64,000 bases of DNA from Anaeramoeba flamelloides (lineage: Eukaryota > Metamonada > Anaeramoebidae), in the NCBI GenBank assembly GCA_027625915.1, contig JANTQA010000048.1, positions 5,394,001-5,458,000 on the forward strand. Direction: 5' to 3'. The position numbers and the translations under genes are program-made. The notes under the pieces were generated by a model, which had not been told where the DNA came from, did no database searches, and was given only the letters and a program-made list of their open reading frames with translations. This document shows positions 1 to 11,976 of this stretch, piece by piece (the first letter of the stretch is position 1; each line of letters starts with the position of its first letter).

Positions 1-495
1 CTTGCTAATAATGAGACACTTAAACACGAAAGTATGATCTACTTGAAAATAAAAACTAAAAAGCAAAGGCTAAAAATGATCAAAGGTTAAAAGCAAATAA
101 GATCAGAAAAAAAAAAGAAATTACAACAATTAAACAACAATCCCCAAACGAACATTTAGTGATCAATTATCAAATTAAATTAAATTAATCAAAAAAAGTA
201 TTGTTTGTGATTTTGAGTGTTCTTAATTAAAGATAGAATTGTTTTTTTTTTTTTTTTGATTTTTTACCAATTGCTTCTTATTAACCCTTTTTAAATTTTT
301 TCTTTTTCTTTTTTCCTTTTTTCTTTTCAATTTTTTGTTTTTATTTTTTAAATATCAAAAAAAATTGGGTATGTCTTTTCCTTGAACAATCGTGAAATCT
401 ATGATTTTACGTTTAAATTACATTTGAGGGAATTTAAATAAAAGGAGATTTAGAGTGTAATTTATACCTTTTCAATAATAAAAAAGAAAAATAAG
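1..495 (+). mobile_element. Non-autonomous retroelement with LINE-like 3' tail (copy 1)
   Basis: This sequence is matched over its whole visible length, in reverse orientation, by 24165-24660. Its last ~100 bases (about 395-485, with GAAATCTATGATTTTACG and a TTCAATAATAAAAAA tail) also match the end of the LINE at 18560-18650. Upstream of that tail the two differ: the LINE has coding sequence there and this element does not. A short Lys-rich reading frame near position 30 is preserved in the other copy. The picture fits a SINE-like or internally deleted LINE derivative that borrows the LINE 3' end. The 5' end is cut by the window edge. Confidence 0.6.
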
Positions 496-2901
496 ATTTT
501 TTTTTTAAAAATTTGATTTTTTCGATTTGAGAATGCGTTTTCAACTTTTTTTTTGTTGACATTTTTTCAGATTCTTATCCTGGGAATTTTTTTTTGGTTA
601 TTTGATTTTTTTCATTAGATCAAATGTAACTTTTTTTATGAATTATATTTTTTGCAGTTGTATATAATCATCTGAATTTTTTTTTTTTTGATTTGAATTT
701 TGTCAATCAAATGAAGCGAAATTTCACACTACCCTTTTTAGTGCCAATTCCCTCATTTGGTATGGGGTAAATACACGGTGAGTGGCTTGAGCCTTACATC
801 TTTTAGCAATTCAAACAAAAAATCAATATTATGAATTGTTTTCTGAAATATCAATCCATAAATTATCTTTAGGCTAGGGGATTAACATTTTTAAAGGAAA
901 TAATACAAAGCGAATCCCACTTCAAAGAAAAATCCTTATGTTTTTAACGATAAAGATTTAAATATAGGTATGGCTAATCAACAAACCATGTTTGTTGTAT
1001 AATTAACATTATTATAATGTTTAAATATTTTTTTTTTAAGATTTGCAATCTTGTTTTGATTTTTCATTTTGATTTGTTACATTCATAGCAATATGCTTTT
1101 TTTTGGAACTTGTTTAATTTTTGGATTTGAAAAAAGGTTAAAAATCTAAATAAAAATAATTTCATTAAAAAGGTTATAGACATATAAGAATTTATTTTTT
1201 TTCTGAGTTTGTTTAACAAGATCTCTTTGACTTTCATATCAAAGAGTCAAAACTTCAACATTTACACAAACATTTTTTTAGTTTTATGGTAAAACATTTA
1301 TTCTGAAAAAAATAAATTAAAAATTTTCATTTCCAATTCGTAAGAGGATCAAAAAAGTAAATAATAAAACCTTGGGAAAGACTCTTTAATTCATTCAAAA
1401 TTTGTTTTTAAAACTCAAAATATTGAAAAAGTGTGTGTCAATTTTCCTGAATGTAAAATTTTTTGAGAGTAAACACACTATTTTTTAAAAATTAAATTGC
1501 ATTGTGAGTTATTTTCAAAAACATTAAAAGGCCATTAGACTAAAAAAAAATTCAGGCCAATTTAAAATCCACTCATTTTGATATTAAAAAATCTTTTTAA
1601 ATTTCTCAAAATTTTTTGAAAAATTATAAAAGAGGATTATTACTTTTTTCTTTAAAATTTCGATAATTTTGAAAATCACAGAAATCACAGAAGAAAATAA
1701 TTTTGAATTATCATAAACTTCAAACATTTAACCATACTCGGTAAGTGTCTAACCCTTGACAAATCAAATTAATATTCAATTTGAAGTAAAATCCTGAAAA
1801 GTAAAAATTCTAAAAAAAAGGTATTCAATTAATCAAAAACAAAATATACCAAAAGTCTATCTTTGATTTTGAGTTGGAGTTTCTAAATTTTTATTATTTT
1901 TTAATGACCATTTTCGCTAGAAGATGCGGATTTTGAACCTGGGATATTCTCGTTAAAAATATATCGTTTAATCCGCGTTTTAACATGACTTGTTGTCTTG
2001 AAAGCAAAAATAAATATTTTGGACAAAAGTAAAGAATAAATTTGAAAGAAAATTACAATTATATAATTTTAAAAATGAAATTTCATTTTTTTATTTCGAA
2101 AAGTTTAAGGAATATTGCCAACGAAATTAGGAAAAAGAAAAAAATAAAATTACGTGTTGTCAGACCACGAAATTTTCACAAAAAGTGTGGGTTAAATCTT
2201 ATAAATAATATTTAAATCCTTGAAACAAAAAATGTATTATTTTTTACATATAAACCTTTTGTGCCTTTATTCAATTGTATTTGTTTAAAATTTTTTTTTG
2301 AATTGAAGAAGTCTTCAATGAGTTCAAGAAGTATCTCTTTAGGTTGGTTTCTTAAACTCTTTGGTTTGAAATTTCAAATAACAACAACAATGCACATCGT
2401 GATCTTTCAATTGTTTTTTTCAAATTGGTTCATATTTAAATTAAAAAATATTTGGTGTTTTAAAAAATTTATTTTAAAAAAAGTTGCTTTGAAAAAGATA
2501 TAATTTTGTCCTTATGAGATACAAAGACTGCTAGATTATGATTCGTGTGTTTTATGAACATTTTTGTGAGAATAGGACGAATTTACAATTGGTCACCTTC
2601 TTACAAAAATGGCCAATCAAAGTGAATAAGAACACAAGACAAAAGTTTTTTTCCAGTTAGAATTCAAACAACTTTATGATCTTTTTCAAAATGCATCCAA
2701 ATTTCACTAATTAGAACTTCGTGTCTATCAAGTAACAAAAGAAATTTGTTTCGAGTTGGCTTTGAAGCTAATTTAAATTTCCAAAGAATGTTCAACAAGG
2801 TTTTTGATTTGAACCAAAAAGAAAAAAAAAGTAAAGAAAATTAAAGAAAAGAAAAGAAAAGAAAATAGAGAAGGAAAAACAAAAAACAAAAAATCGAATA
2901 T
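496..2901. other. Intergenic, no gene seen
   Basis: AT-rich DNA with many T runs and no convincing coding sequence on either strand. A short inverted repeat (GCGGATT/AATCCGC, 1925-1977) surrounds a B-box-like motif, but no tRNA fold forms. The stretch 2815-2880 is an A-rich, purine-only tract on the plus strand, that is, a pyrimidine tract directly downstream of the kinase gene on its own strand. Confidence 0.4.
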
Positions 2902-3735
2902 TTACACTTTAAACCAAGGGTCTTCTTTAATTTGCTGAAGAGAAGCTCTTTTAAGAGGATCTGCAACAAGAATTTTTTTTAACAAGTGAGTAACTTTTTT
3001 AGTAAAATGCGTTGGGTAATTAATCTTTACATTTTTGATCATCTCGAACAGAACCTCAAGGTTTGGATCGTCCATGGGCAAATAGCCCGCAAGAAATACA
3101 AACAAAATAATTCCACAACTCCAAATATCTGCAGCTTGGCCATCATAGCCTTCACCTACAATTACCTCTGGGGCAACATAATTTGGTGTACCGCATGCAG
3201 TTTGAAGAAGATCTTCTTTTTCTGTTTTTAAAGCACTCAATCCAAAATCAGAAATTTTTAAATTGTCGTCATCACCAAGAAGAATATTTTCTGGTTTTAA
3301 ATCTCTATGACAAATTCCTTGTGAGTGTACAAATTCCAACCCTATTTTTTTTAATCAAATTTAGATGGTGTTTTTTATTTATTTGTTGTTTTGTGTTATT
3401 CAATTTTTTTAATTTGAGTGATAATCATTATCATTATGTTTATGGTTATGATCACGATTACAATTACACCTATGTTTGCTGATGGGGAATTGTAAAACGG
3501 AAAAAAGAAAACTGTAACTAAAGAGTGTTACCAATGATGAGTTGTTGGAAATAGAAACGAGCAACTTTCTCGCTAAATTTCCCATTATTTGCAATCTTAT
3601 AAAACAACTCTCCTCCTTTTAAAAGCTCAAAAACAAGATAAATTCGTGTTTTTGAGACAAGAACATCCATCAATTCCACTACGTGTTTATGGCTTATCAT
3701 TTTCATTATAGAGATCTTTGTTGATTTTTGTTTTT

Positions 3736-3775
<40 letters not shown>

Positions 3776-4041
3776 TTTTTGTTTTTATGGAGGTTTTAAA
3801 AAAAAAAAGAATCAGAAATCAATAATTAAAGACAAAGAGCTTATTCGCAAACAATTGCAAAAAAACAAACTTCTTTTTTTATTTGATCAGACATATTTTC
3901 TCTTAAGATTCTCTCTTTGTTCAGAATTTTAACAGCAACATACTCTCCAGTTTCAGAATTTTTTGCTTGCTTAACTTTTCCAAAAGCCCCTTCTCCAATT
4001 GTGTCACCAATTTCATATTTACCTATTGTTTTTTTAGACAT
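2902..4041 (-). CDS. Serine/threonine protein kinase, CAMK/AMPK-CIPK-like
   Basis: Three exons on the minus strand: 4041-3871, 3715-3532 and 3341-2902, joined in frame over GT-AG introns of 155 and 190 bp to give about 264 residues. The kinase core is complete: glycine loop GEGAFGKV (16-23), VAVK lysine K38, helix-C Glu57, HRDLKPEN (130-137), DFG (150-152), [11 protein letters not shown] in the activation segment, and [10 protein letters not shown] in subdomain IX. The closest style is the AMPK/SnRK/CIPK branch of CAMK kinases. An upstream in-frame ATG at 4074 would add 11 residues; I prefer 4041 for its A-rich context. The protein stops just after DPWFKV, so no regulatory tail is visible. 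The last codons read AAA-GTGTAAAT, a possible splice donor followed by a pyrimidine tract, so a further exon near 2755 cannot be excluded. Intron 1 holds a ~40-base poly(A) on the sense strand. Confidence 0.9.
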
Positions 4042-5901
4042 TGATTTTTCAAGAGGGGTTAAAACACAATCCAATTAGAAAAAAATTAAAAAAATATTTA
4101 TTTTGCATTCATACAAACGCAAATATCCTGTAAGTATTGAACTTTCAAATTTTGAGGTGTACTAAATGAAATGATAATGTTCTTCATTATTTGTCTTAAG
4201 ATAAGAGTGAACAGCTAAAAGAATAAAAGTTTTATTATTGAATTAGATAAATTTTTCAGGATTTATTACTATGGATACTTTGTTTTTATTTCCATGTATC
4301 ATTTGTAATCTAGAAGTTTAAAAAACTTTTATAATCATACCTTGTTGATTTTAAAATTGTTATTCAATGATACACCAATACATAATAGAACAGTTCAAGT
4401 TAATAATTCAGTGGTATTTAATACCTATGTTGAAAAACTTTTAACCTTAGAGAAAAATTTAACTTTTTTTTTTCAAGTGCTTGTTTTTTAAAGACGTAGA
4501 AGGCACACACAAAGATACACTTGGTTCAGGTTCAAATTAACTTTTAATGTTAGGTTTAGAATTCATATAAATGTTTAAAAGATATTAAAGGCTTTTTATA
4601 ATATAAAAATTTTGTAATAAATCCAAATTTTGAGGGACAAAATATTTTTTATGTTAAATATCAAAAAAAGATGAACTTTACTTTTTTTGAAAAAAAGAGA
4701 ATTTAATCTTTCATCACCTTTTTACTTCTTTTGTTAAAGTTTATTAAAAGATTCCCATTTTTTGTTTATATGTTGTTATCATAATATTGATATTTTATTT
4801 ATCTCTTCAGTTAGCTGCTATTTTGAACAGTGGTCAAATTTTATGTTATGGGATTGTATTAATAACACCAGCTATTTAAACCTCTGTATTACGAATATTT
4901 AGTAAAGTAAGTACTCAAAGTTTGAAAAAGTGTTACCCAAAGGCTTTTAAGGGTTATCCAAATTTTTGTTTTCTGAAAGTTGAAAATCAATATAATAACA
5001 CAGAAAATTCATTTAATTGATTTTTTGTTTGTGAAAAGTCAAAATTATTTTTTATATGTCTTTAATTTTTCTTATTTAAATTTAAAAAAACATTTTTGAT
5101 CCAAAAAATTTTCGAACTTATTGAAAAGTAGATAATAAAAATAAAATCAAATTGTTTTGACTTTTTCTTCACTTCTTAATTCTTTATCTTGAAAATTATT
5201 TTCAAAATCCTCTTTTATTTCATTCTATAATATATAAAAAGAACATAAGCAAACTAAGAGGATAAAGATTTTAGAACCCTTTTCAGGTAATAATAAACAA
5301 AAAAAAAATATTCAAGTAAATTTAATAATAAATTCAAAAAAAAAAAAAATTGATCTTTTAAATTAAAAAATGAAATAAAAATATAATTACTACAATACCT
5401 AAATTTCCTTTTGAAGCTATTCTGAGAAATGAATTCTTGTTTTTTCAAAGTAAATGCCTATTTTTCTGATTTTTGAAAAGTTCCAAATCCAAACATATTT
5501 CTAAATTATTTCAAAAATAATTTAATCACCGAAAAAGAAAGAAATCTTATTATGAGTTAAGTAATGGTATAAAAATATACCTTAAAAATAAAAATAAGAA
5601 GTTTTGAAAATAACGCAATCTAAAAAATCTACTTAATTTTAACAGAACTATAATAATTATTTTAAACTAAGAAAAAATATAATATTTTGATTCAAAGGAA
5701 AGATCTAATCAATTTTTTCTTTTTATTGAATAGAAAAATCTGAAAAAAAGAATCAAATTTATTTATTTATTTATTGTGAGAAAGGAGTAATCAAATAAAA
5801 TTTACTAAATAAAAAAGAGAAGAAGAAAAATAATTAAAACATTAAAGTAAAAGAATATTATATCATTCACATGACCAAATTAAAAATTATCTATTGTCGT
5901 T

Positions 5902-5974
5902 AGGTTTTTCAGGATTTGAAAGAATTGAGTAAAATCCTTGATTTTACTAAATTCTTTCGAATTCTGGAAAACCT
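5902..5974. repeat. Palindromic hairpin repeat, family P, copy 1
   Basis: Two ~35-base arms, beginning AGGTTTTTCAGGATTTG and ending GAATTCTGGAAAACCT, pair with few mismatches around a 3-5-base loop. Related hairpins with the core AAAGAATTnAGTAAAA lie at 18867, 23980, 61667 and 62745, so this is a dispersed family and not a chance palindrome. A very short foldback element or a structured RNA element are both possible. Confidence 0.7.
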
Positions 5975-8711
5975 AGACACGTCCCCAGAAACAGGAGGAG
6001 TAAAAACCCGATAGAAAGATTATTAATAATAAGATTACACAAAATGTGATTAATAAATTGGTATTCCACGACTCCGAAAAGTGGGGCACTATGTACCCGA
6101 ATTTGTATATTTTTTTACTATTTTAGGAATTTTTTATTTTCAATTTTTTTATTTTCATTTTTTCTTTATTACATTAAGTTTTCTAACCATAAGAGCTTTG
6201 ATGAAAAATTCTCGACAAGAGCACTAAATTTCGTAATTTTGATTAACCAGATTAAGGAGCTTTTGAGTATTTTTTCTAAGGATAACATTTTTATATAAGT
6301 TTTTTTATAAAATTTTTGCTATTTTTTTTTTCAATTTGATTCTGATAAATTTATATCTTTCACAATACCAAAAAAAGAATCAAATGATTAAATTAAAAAT
6401 TCTTCTTAAATACTGTTTTATAACCTAAAAAATTCAACTTATTATCTCAAGAAATAATTTTTAATTTGATTATTTTTAAATAATATTTAAACACCCAAAT
6501 CTTAACTATTTCAGTTGGTTATTAATAACACATATATTAAACAGTATCAAATAGGTTTTACATTTATTTCTCAATTTTTTCAAGATTTTTTAAAAAAAGT
6601 GAATTCAAATTAATAAATAAAATAATAATAATAATAATAAATATCCTTTCCAATAATTTATTTTAAATATAAAAATTTGCTGTTTTTACTCTCGATATTT
6701 ACAAATTAATTTTACCCCATCTTTAAAATTTTCAAGAAATGAAATAAATATTTATCAAATAAATAAATATTCAATTTTTTATGAGCTAGAAGAATTCAAT
6801 ATTTGGGTTATTTTTTTTTGTTTACTAAAAAATAATATTAAAGAATCAAGGTTTTGTGTTCCTATAAACTCACATAAATTACTAAAAATGGGATTTCATT
6901 AAAATTAAGATATTTGTAAATATTTTTTGTTTTTGTTTTTTGATCATTAAAATACAAACAAAATTAGAAGATTTTTTTTACTCCAAATTTAAATCTGAAA
7001 AATGAATTCTTTGATAAACGATAATTCTTTTTCAGAAAATTGATAAAAGAGTTTTTTTTTAAATTTTGTTCCCTATTGAATTTAATAGAACCTATGTGAA
7101 AATAATTACTCTATTACTCTTTTTTTAATAAAAATACAGAATAATATTATTCTTCACTAAAGGAAAATTTCTAATTATGATTTTGGAAAAAAAAAAAGGT
7201 AAATTTTCCAAGATATTTTAACTCAAAATATATTTAAGTCAATGAAACCGCTTTTAATTGATAAATTAATATTCACTGGTCATAAAATTAAGATATATAA
7301 TTAAAATAAGTAAAAATTATTCATTTCTCTTTTATTGTTTGAAAAAATTCTATTTCAAAGAAATGAACTAAAATTTTAAATTTTTAACGCATTTAAAAGG
7401 TTTAAAAGAATTGTATTAATAGAATTTCATTTAAATTTGAAATAACTTTGATTTTTGAAAAAAAAAGAATGAAAATTATTTTTTCATCTTTTAGTTTTTT
7501 GTTTTCATGTAATTTTTTAAATTTAGTAAAATGTTTAGTTTCATCAATATTTTTTTGATTGACTGATATTAGGTTTAAGTTGAGTTCTTGAAATTAATTG
7601 AACCTAAATTAATTGGTAGTATCTGACCATTTGATCTATCAATAATCCTAATAGAATTTTAAACAAATTTATAGTAAATATTTTCTTTTGTTTTGTAAAT
7701 ATTACCCCAAATTTATTAAACCACCATGATTTATTTGAATTGATAATTATTTATTTTTAGTATTGCGACTATTGTAAATTATAAACAATTGTAAACATTC
7801 TAATTAGTAACGGTTCTAATTTTATTTTTCTCCTATAATTTATTTCATATAATACTTTTTTAAAAAAAGAATTATTTAATATCAAAAAAAAACCAAATCA
7901 GGGTATAAAATACTAGTACTTCATTTTTAACTCTTGATATGTATTTAAAAATGACCAATATAATGATTTGTAAATTTTTAAGATTATACAATGCACCCTT
8001 TTTCAAATTTATAATAATTAATTATCTTTGATCTAGCAAAAAAAATATTTTTTTTTTTATTTAATAAACACCTTTTCAATTAGAAATACTGGGATAATCA
8101 AGAGGTTAATTCATCAGAATTAATAAAAAATAAATTTTAAATTTTTAAAAATAGAAAAAATGGAGATGATTCTGCTTAAAAATGAATCTAGTATACAATA
8201 TAAGTTATTTAACCTTAAATTATAAACTCTTTTTCAGTCAAAGTAAACCATTTTTATTGAATAAATAGAAAATATTTGATAGGTTTAATTCACCATTCTT
8301 CTAAAAATAAATTAACAAATTTTAAATCTGAATTAGTTTTTCACCTTTAGTCAATTTTTTTTTTTTTGCTTATTGCTGCTTTAGTAATTTTTTTTTTAAA
8401 AAAAGAAAATTTTAATTGTCAATATTTTTATTTTATCAGAAATTACTTAGAAACGATTTTCTTACAGTTATTCTGTGGTTTCAAATATTTATTTTTAAAA
8501 TAATCAAATTTTCAATAATTTTAATTTTCCAAATGAAATTGAGAAATTTTCTAAAAGATGTTCCAATGCTTGTGGTCCAAAATTCATTGAACATTTTAAA
8601 TTTTTCAAAATTTATAGTTTATTCTGGAATTTTTATTCTTAATATCAACTCTAAAACGAAATTTATTGTTTATCTTATTTCTAAATAATTGTAAGTTGGT
8701 TTATTCGTAAA

Positions 8712-8790
8712 AAAAGTGAATTTTTCGTTTTTCACTGTTCCCCTTTGAGTGAAATGTAGTGTATAATAATATTTTTTTTTGTTATTTTTT
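8712..8790 (+). repeat. Dispersed repeat N, copy 1
   Basis: The stretch containing AAAAAGTGAATTTTTCG and CCCTTTGAGTGAAATG matches the reverse complement of 28655-28735. It is too short to classify. A weaker relative may lie near 30570. Confidence 0.5.
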
Positions 8791-9187
8791 ACAACTAGAT
8801 CCCACAAAAATATAAATAATATTAATATTTCACAATTAAAAAAGAATTTAACTGTTTTCGACAACAACAAAAAAAAATTAAAGTGCGAATTTATTTTTGA
8901 ATAAAAATTAAAAATGAAATCAGAAAAAAAAAATAAAGAATGAAAAAAAAAAAAAAAAAAGAAAAAAAATATAAAGATATAAAAAATGATAAAAGTAGAA
9001 AAAGTTTAACAAGTAAATAGGTTAAATAAAGCAATTGTCATATTTTACATAATAACAATATATTATATTAAAATAACCTAAATAATATATAGATATATTA
9101 TTAAGATTAACTTTTTCGTTTTTAATTCATTTTTACTATCATTTTTTGTTCTGGGAATCAATTTTTTTTTTAATAATTTTTTCATAA

Positions 9188-10744
9188 TCAATTTTTTTCG
9201 ATCAACTCTATATACCTGTTTTCATTTTGATTTTTTTTTAAAATTTTGGTTTTCATTTTGTCAATCTTTAACATTTCCTTGTTCATTTCATTTTCTAAAT
9301 TATTCATAATTGCGTATGCTAATAATCTAAATTCGGATTTTTTCTTTATTTTTGATTGGTTCATTAGCGCTAAGGATTTCTTATTATAACGCTTTTTCAA
9401 TTTTTCTAAAGTTTTATTGATTTCAAGTTGGTTTACATTTTCTAAATTCTCAATGGTGTTGTCATTTTTTAAATTATTATCCTTATTGTTTTGTAATAAA
9501 TTTAATTTGATTATTTTTTTTTCAAATTTCAGAGCAATAATTTTCAATTCAATTGTATGTTGTTTTTTTAATTTTTTTTTAATTTCAATATAGCGATCGT
9601 TTAATTCATTATTAAATTTTTCATTTTTTCTTTTTAGATCAACTTTCATTGAATTTTCGTTTTTTATATATAATTCATTATACTTATTTTTCAATCGTAA
9701 TTTCTTTTTTTCATATTTGTTTTCTAAATCTTGATAAAAGGTTTGTTGATTTTTCAAGATTTCTATTTTTTCTTGTTTATTCTTTTCAATATTTTGCAAT
9801 TTAGAAGATTCTTCTGTTTCTTTATTTGTACCTTGATAATTGTTTAATAATTTATTTTTTTCTCTTTCGAACTGTGCCAATTTTTCTTTTTTAATGTTTG
9901 TTAATGTATTTTCTAAAATTCGTTCTTGTCTTGATTGCATTTTTTGAAGTAGAGACACCTTTTCAATTTGTGTGAGCGCCTTGCCTAAATAAAAGCAGGC
10001 ACCACAATCGTTTGGGTTGATTGAAACTGCGCTTTGGAAATACTCTTTTGACTCTTTGTATTTGCCTAGATCGTATAATATGATGCCTATTTTTGTAACC
10101 ACCTCTGTGTCTGTTGGGGTTTGCTTTAGTAGTCTCTTGTACACTTCAATGGCTTTCGTCTGATGATCCCTGCTGAGGTACAATTCTGCTAGTTCATAAT
10201 ACGAAACCTTCGCAGTTAGATCGCTTTGAATGGCAAGTTCGTAAGATTTGATGGCTTCCTCCTCTTTCCCCAGCAGAACCAAGGTGTTCCCAAGGTTGTG
10301 GTGTGCCTCGCGATAACCGGCCGAGATTTTGATAGCCTTCCGATAATACTTTACCGCTTCAACGTGGTTGCCAAGAAGACCCAAAACTGTCCCCATATTG
10401 TTATTCGCCTCAGCGTAGGATGGCACAATGCTCAGCGCAAGTCGTAAGTGCTTTTCGGCATTGTCTAGATCGCCCCTTACCTGGAGCAAAAAGGCCAAAT
10501 TGTTGTGCGCTTCTCCATTTTGCGGCATGACTAACAAACATTTTTGATAACTCTTTAATGCATCCTCAAATTGCCCTTGCTCTTCAAAGGCAAATGCTAA
10601 ATGGAAAAGACTCTCCCCATTTTTTGGATCGTTTAGAAGTGACTTTTGGTAAGAGGCAATAGCCTGCTCAATGTCACCAGACTCAAAATAGCTGTTGCCT
10701 TTGGTTAAGTATTTTTGAGAGTTATTTTTTTTTTGTTTATCCAT
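9188..10744 (-). CDS. TPR-repeat protein with C-terminal coiled coil
   Basis: Single open frame of 518 residues ending in TGA. Residues 9-246 are seven back-to-back 34-residue tetratricopeptide repeats with the usual small and aromatic positions (for example GESLFHLAFAFEEQG, REAHHNLGNTLVLLG, VVTKIGIILYDLG). An eighth, diverged unit starts at 247. Residues 270-510 are charged Lys/Glu/Asn-rich helix, probably coiled coil. The repeats resemble those of O-GlcNAc transferase and SPINDLY proteins, but no glycosyltransferase domain follows, so a scaffold role is likelier. The N-terminal 250 codons are clearly richer in G+C than the C-terminal half, a sharp shift inside one gene. No intron is needed. 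The start at 10744 is the first Met before the repeats. Partner and pathway are unknown. Confidence 0.88.
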   Translation of the reverse strand: MDKQKKNNSQKYLTKGNSYFESGDIEQAIASYQKSLLNDPKNGESLFHLAFAFEEQGQFEDALKSYQKCLLVMPQNGEAHNNLAFLLQVRGDLDNAEKHLRLALSIVPSYAEANNNMGTVLGLLGNHVEAVKYYRKAIKISAGYREAHHNLGNTLVLLGKEEEAIKSYELAIQSDLTAKVSYYELAELYLSRDHQTKAIEVYKRLLKQTPTDTEVVTKIGIILYDLGKYKESKEYFQSAVSINPNDCGACFYLGKALTQIEKVSLLQKMQSRQERILENTLTNIKKEKLAQFEREKNKLLNNYQGTNKETEESSKLQNIEKNKQEKIEILKNQQTFYQDLENKYEKKKLRLKNKYNELYIKNENSMKVDLKRKNEKFNNELNDRYIEIKKKLKKQHTIELKIIALKFEKKIIKLNLLQNNKDNNLKNDNTIENLENVNQLEINKTLEKLKKRYNKKSLALMNQSKIKKKSEFRLLAYAIMNNLENEMNKEMLKIDKMKTKILKKNQNENRYIELIEKN

Positions 10745-11456
10745 CGTGGAAGATAGGTTTGTTGATTTGATTGTTAAGTATTAATAAAAGTCCTTCTTTT
10801 TGTTTAGTGAGTTTTTTTTTTTTTTTTTGTCTTGACAAAAGCGGTCTTTCGTTTTTTTGTCTTTCAAATTTATTGAAACAAAAAAAAAATAAAAGGGAAA
10901 AAATGAGAAAATTTTTTGATTTTGCTCAAATTTGGTAAACAGTTGACAAGTTAAAAGAAAAACAAACGATAAATTAAAGTCCAACAATAAAAATGTGTTT
11001 GAAGACATTTTTACTTGTTTGAAATTTTTTTTTTCCACTCAAAACTTTTAAAAAGATTTTGGAATTTTTAACATTACAATCATTTTTTTAATACTTTTTT
11101 TAATTCCATCATAAGGTCTGTAACACTTTCTAATAAAATATTAGAAACGAACTTGAATAAATATGCTTGGACAAATCTTAATTGATTTTTTATTTTGAAA
11201 GGGGTTATAAATATCATTTCCTAATATTTGAAGAATAACAGGGAAACAAATTTCCTTTTTTGATTAGTTTTTCTTTGAGAAATCAAAAAAAAAACTCCAA
11301 AGATTAGATCGTTATCTGTAAACTTTCTGAATTTATTTACTTGGTCCTTTTTGAAACAATATAATGTGTAAACTTTTAATCTAAACAAACCCCATTTTTC
11401 AGAATTGTAAAAAGATAATTAGTAAAAATCCTTTCACATTTAAAGGTCAAATAGCT
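10745..11456. other. Intergenic, no feature seen
   Basis: Upstream side of the TPR gene. Contains T runs at 10810-10830 and no recognisable gene or repeat. Confidence 0.4.
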
Positions 11457-11976
11457 TTAAGGACTACATTTTAAGGTGAAAATAGTGAAATAAGTTTATA
11501 AAATCACCTTTGAAAGAGTTATCTAATCCAAGTAATATTTGCCCAATAGGAATTTCTTTTATAATAAAATGTGAAATTTTCATAATTTCAACAATTTTCA
11601 CAATTTTTGCTTTGTTAGATCAAGCTAAATTTTGATTTTAATATTTTAGAATTTCCATTTCAACTTTCGGAACTCACACTATTTTCTTGGGCTGGTCTAT
11701 ATATTTTTTACAATCACTTTCCCAAATTTGAAATGTTCTCAAATTTGAAATGCACTTAAAAGTCTCCAAGGCCATTTTTTGCAATTATTATTTTTGTTTT
11801 TTTCTATTTTCCTTTTCATTAAAAAAGAAAAAAAGTCTGTGTGAAATGTTAAAGATGATAAAAAATGTTTTTTTTTTTTTTTGTCCAATTTCGTCTATGT
11901 GAAAATTTTTTGTGAGAAGTGAAAGTGAAAGAACACAATTACTCAACCCCCTCAAGGGTGGAAACGTATTCCTTAA
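11457..11976. mobile_element. 520-bp inverted-repeat element, family C, copy 1
   Basis: Bounded by TTTAAGGACTAC on the left and GTATTCCTTAAA on the right, inverted copies of one ~15-base terminus abutting TTAA. The interior matches 48949-49474 in reverse orientation along its full length. One end continues with CCCCCTCAAGGGTGG, the other with GTGAAAATAGTGAAATAA. No transposase is encoded. TTAA at every end seen suggests a piggyBac-type target, though a TA target with AAGG termini is also possible. Confidence 0.75.

Larger units (their letters stand above)
4042..9187. other. Intergenic, mostly featureless AT-rich DNA
   Basis: No gene recognised over 5.1 kb. The only structured items are a palindromic hairpin (5902-5974), a short TTTATTTATTTATT tract followed by GAGAAAGGAGTAA (5757-5790) resembling the tail of the 865-bp retroelement, a repeat shared with 28.7 kb (8712-8790), and an AAT microsatellite near 6620-6645. 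Short open frames here are homopolymer-rich and unconvincing. Confidence 0.4.

Noticed and set aside
1925-1977. Possible tRNA on the minus strand
   Set aside because: GCGGATT/AATCCGC and GGTTCAAAATCC suggested an acceptor stem and B-box, but the space is too short and there is no T stem, D arm or terminator.
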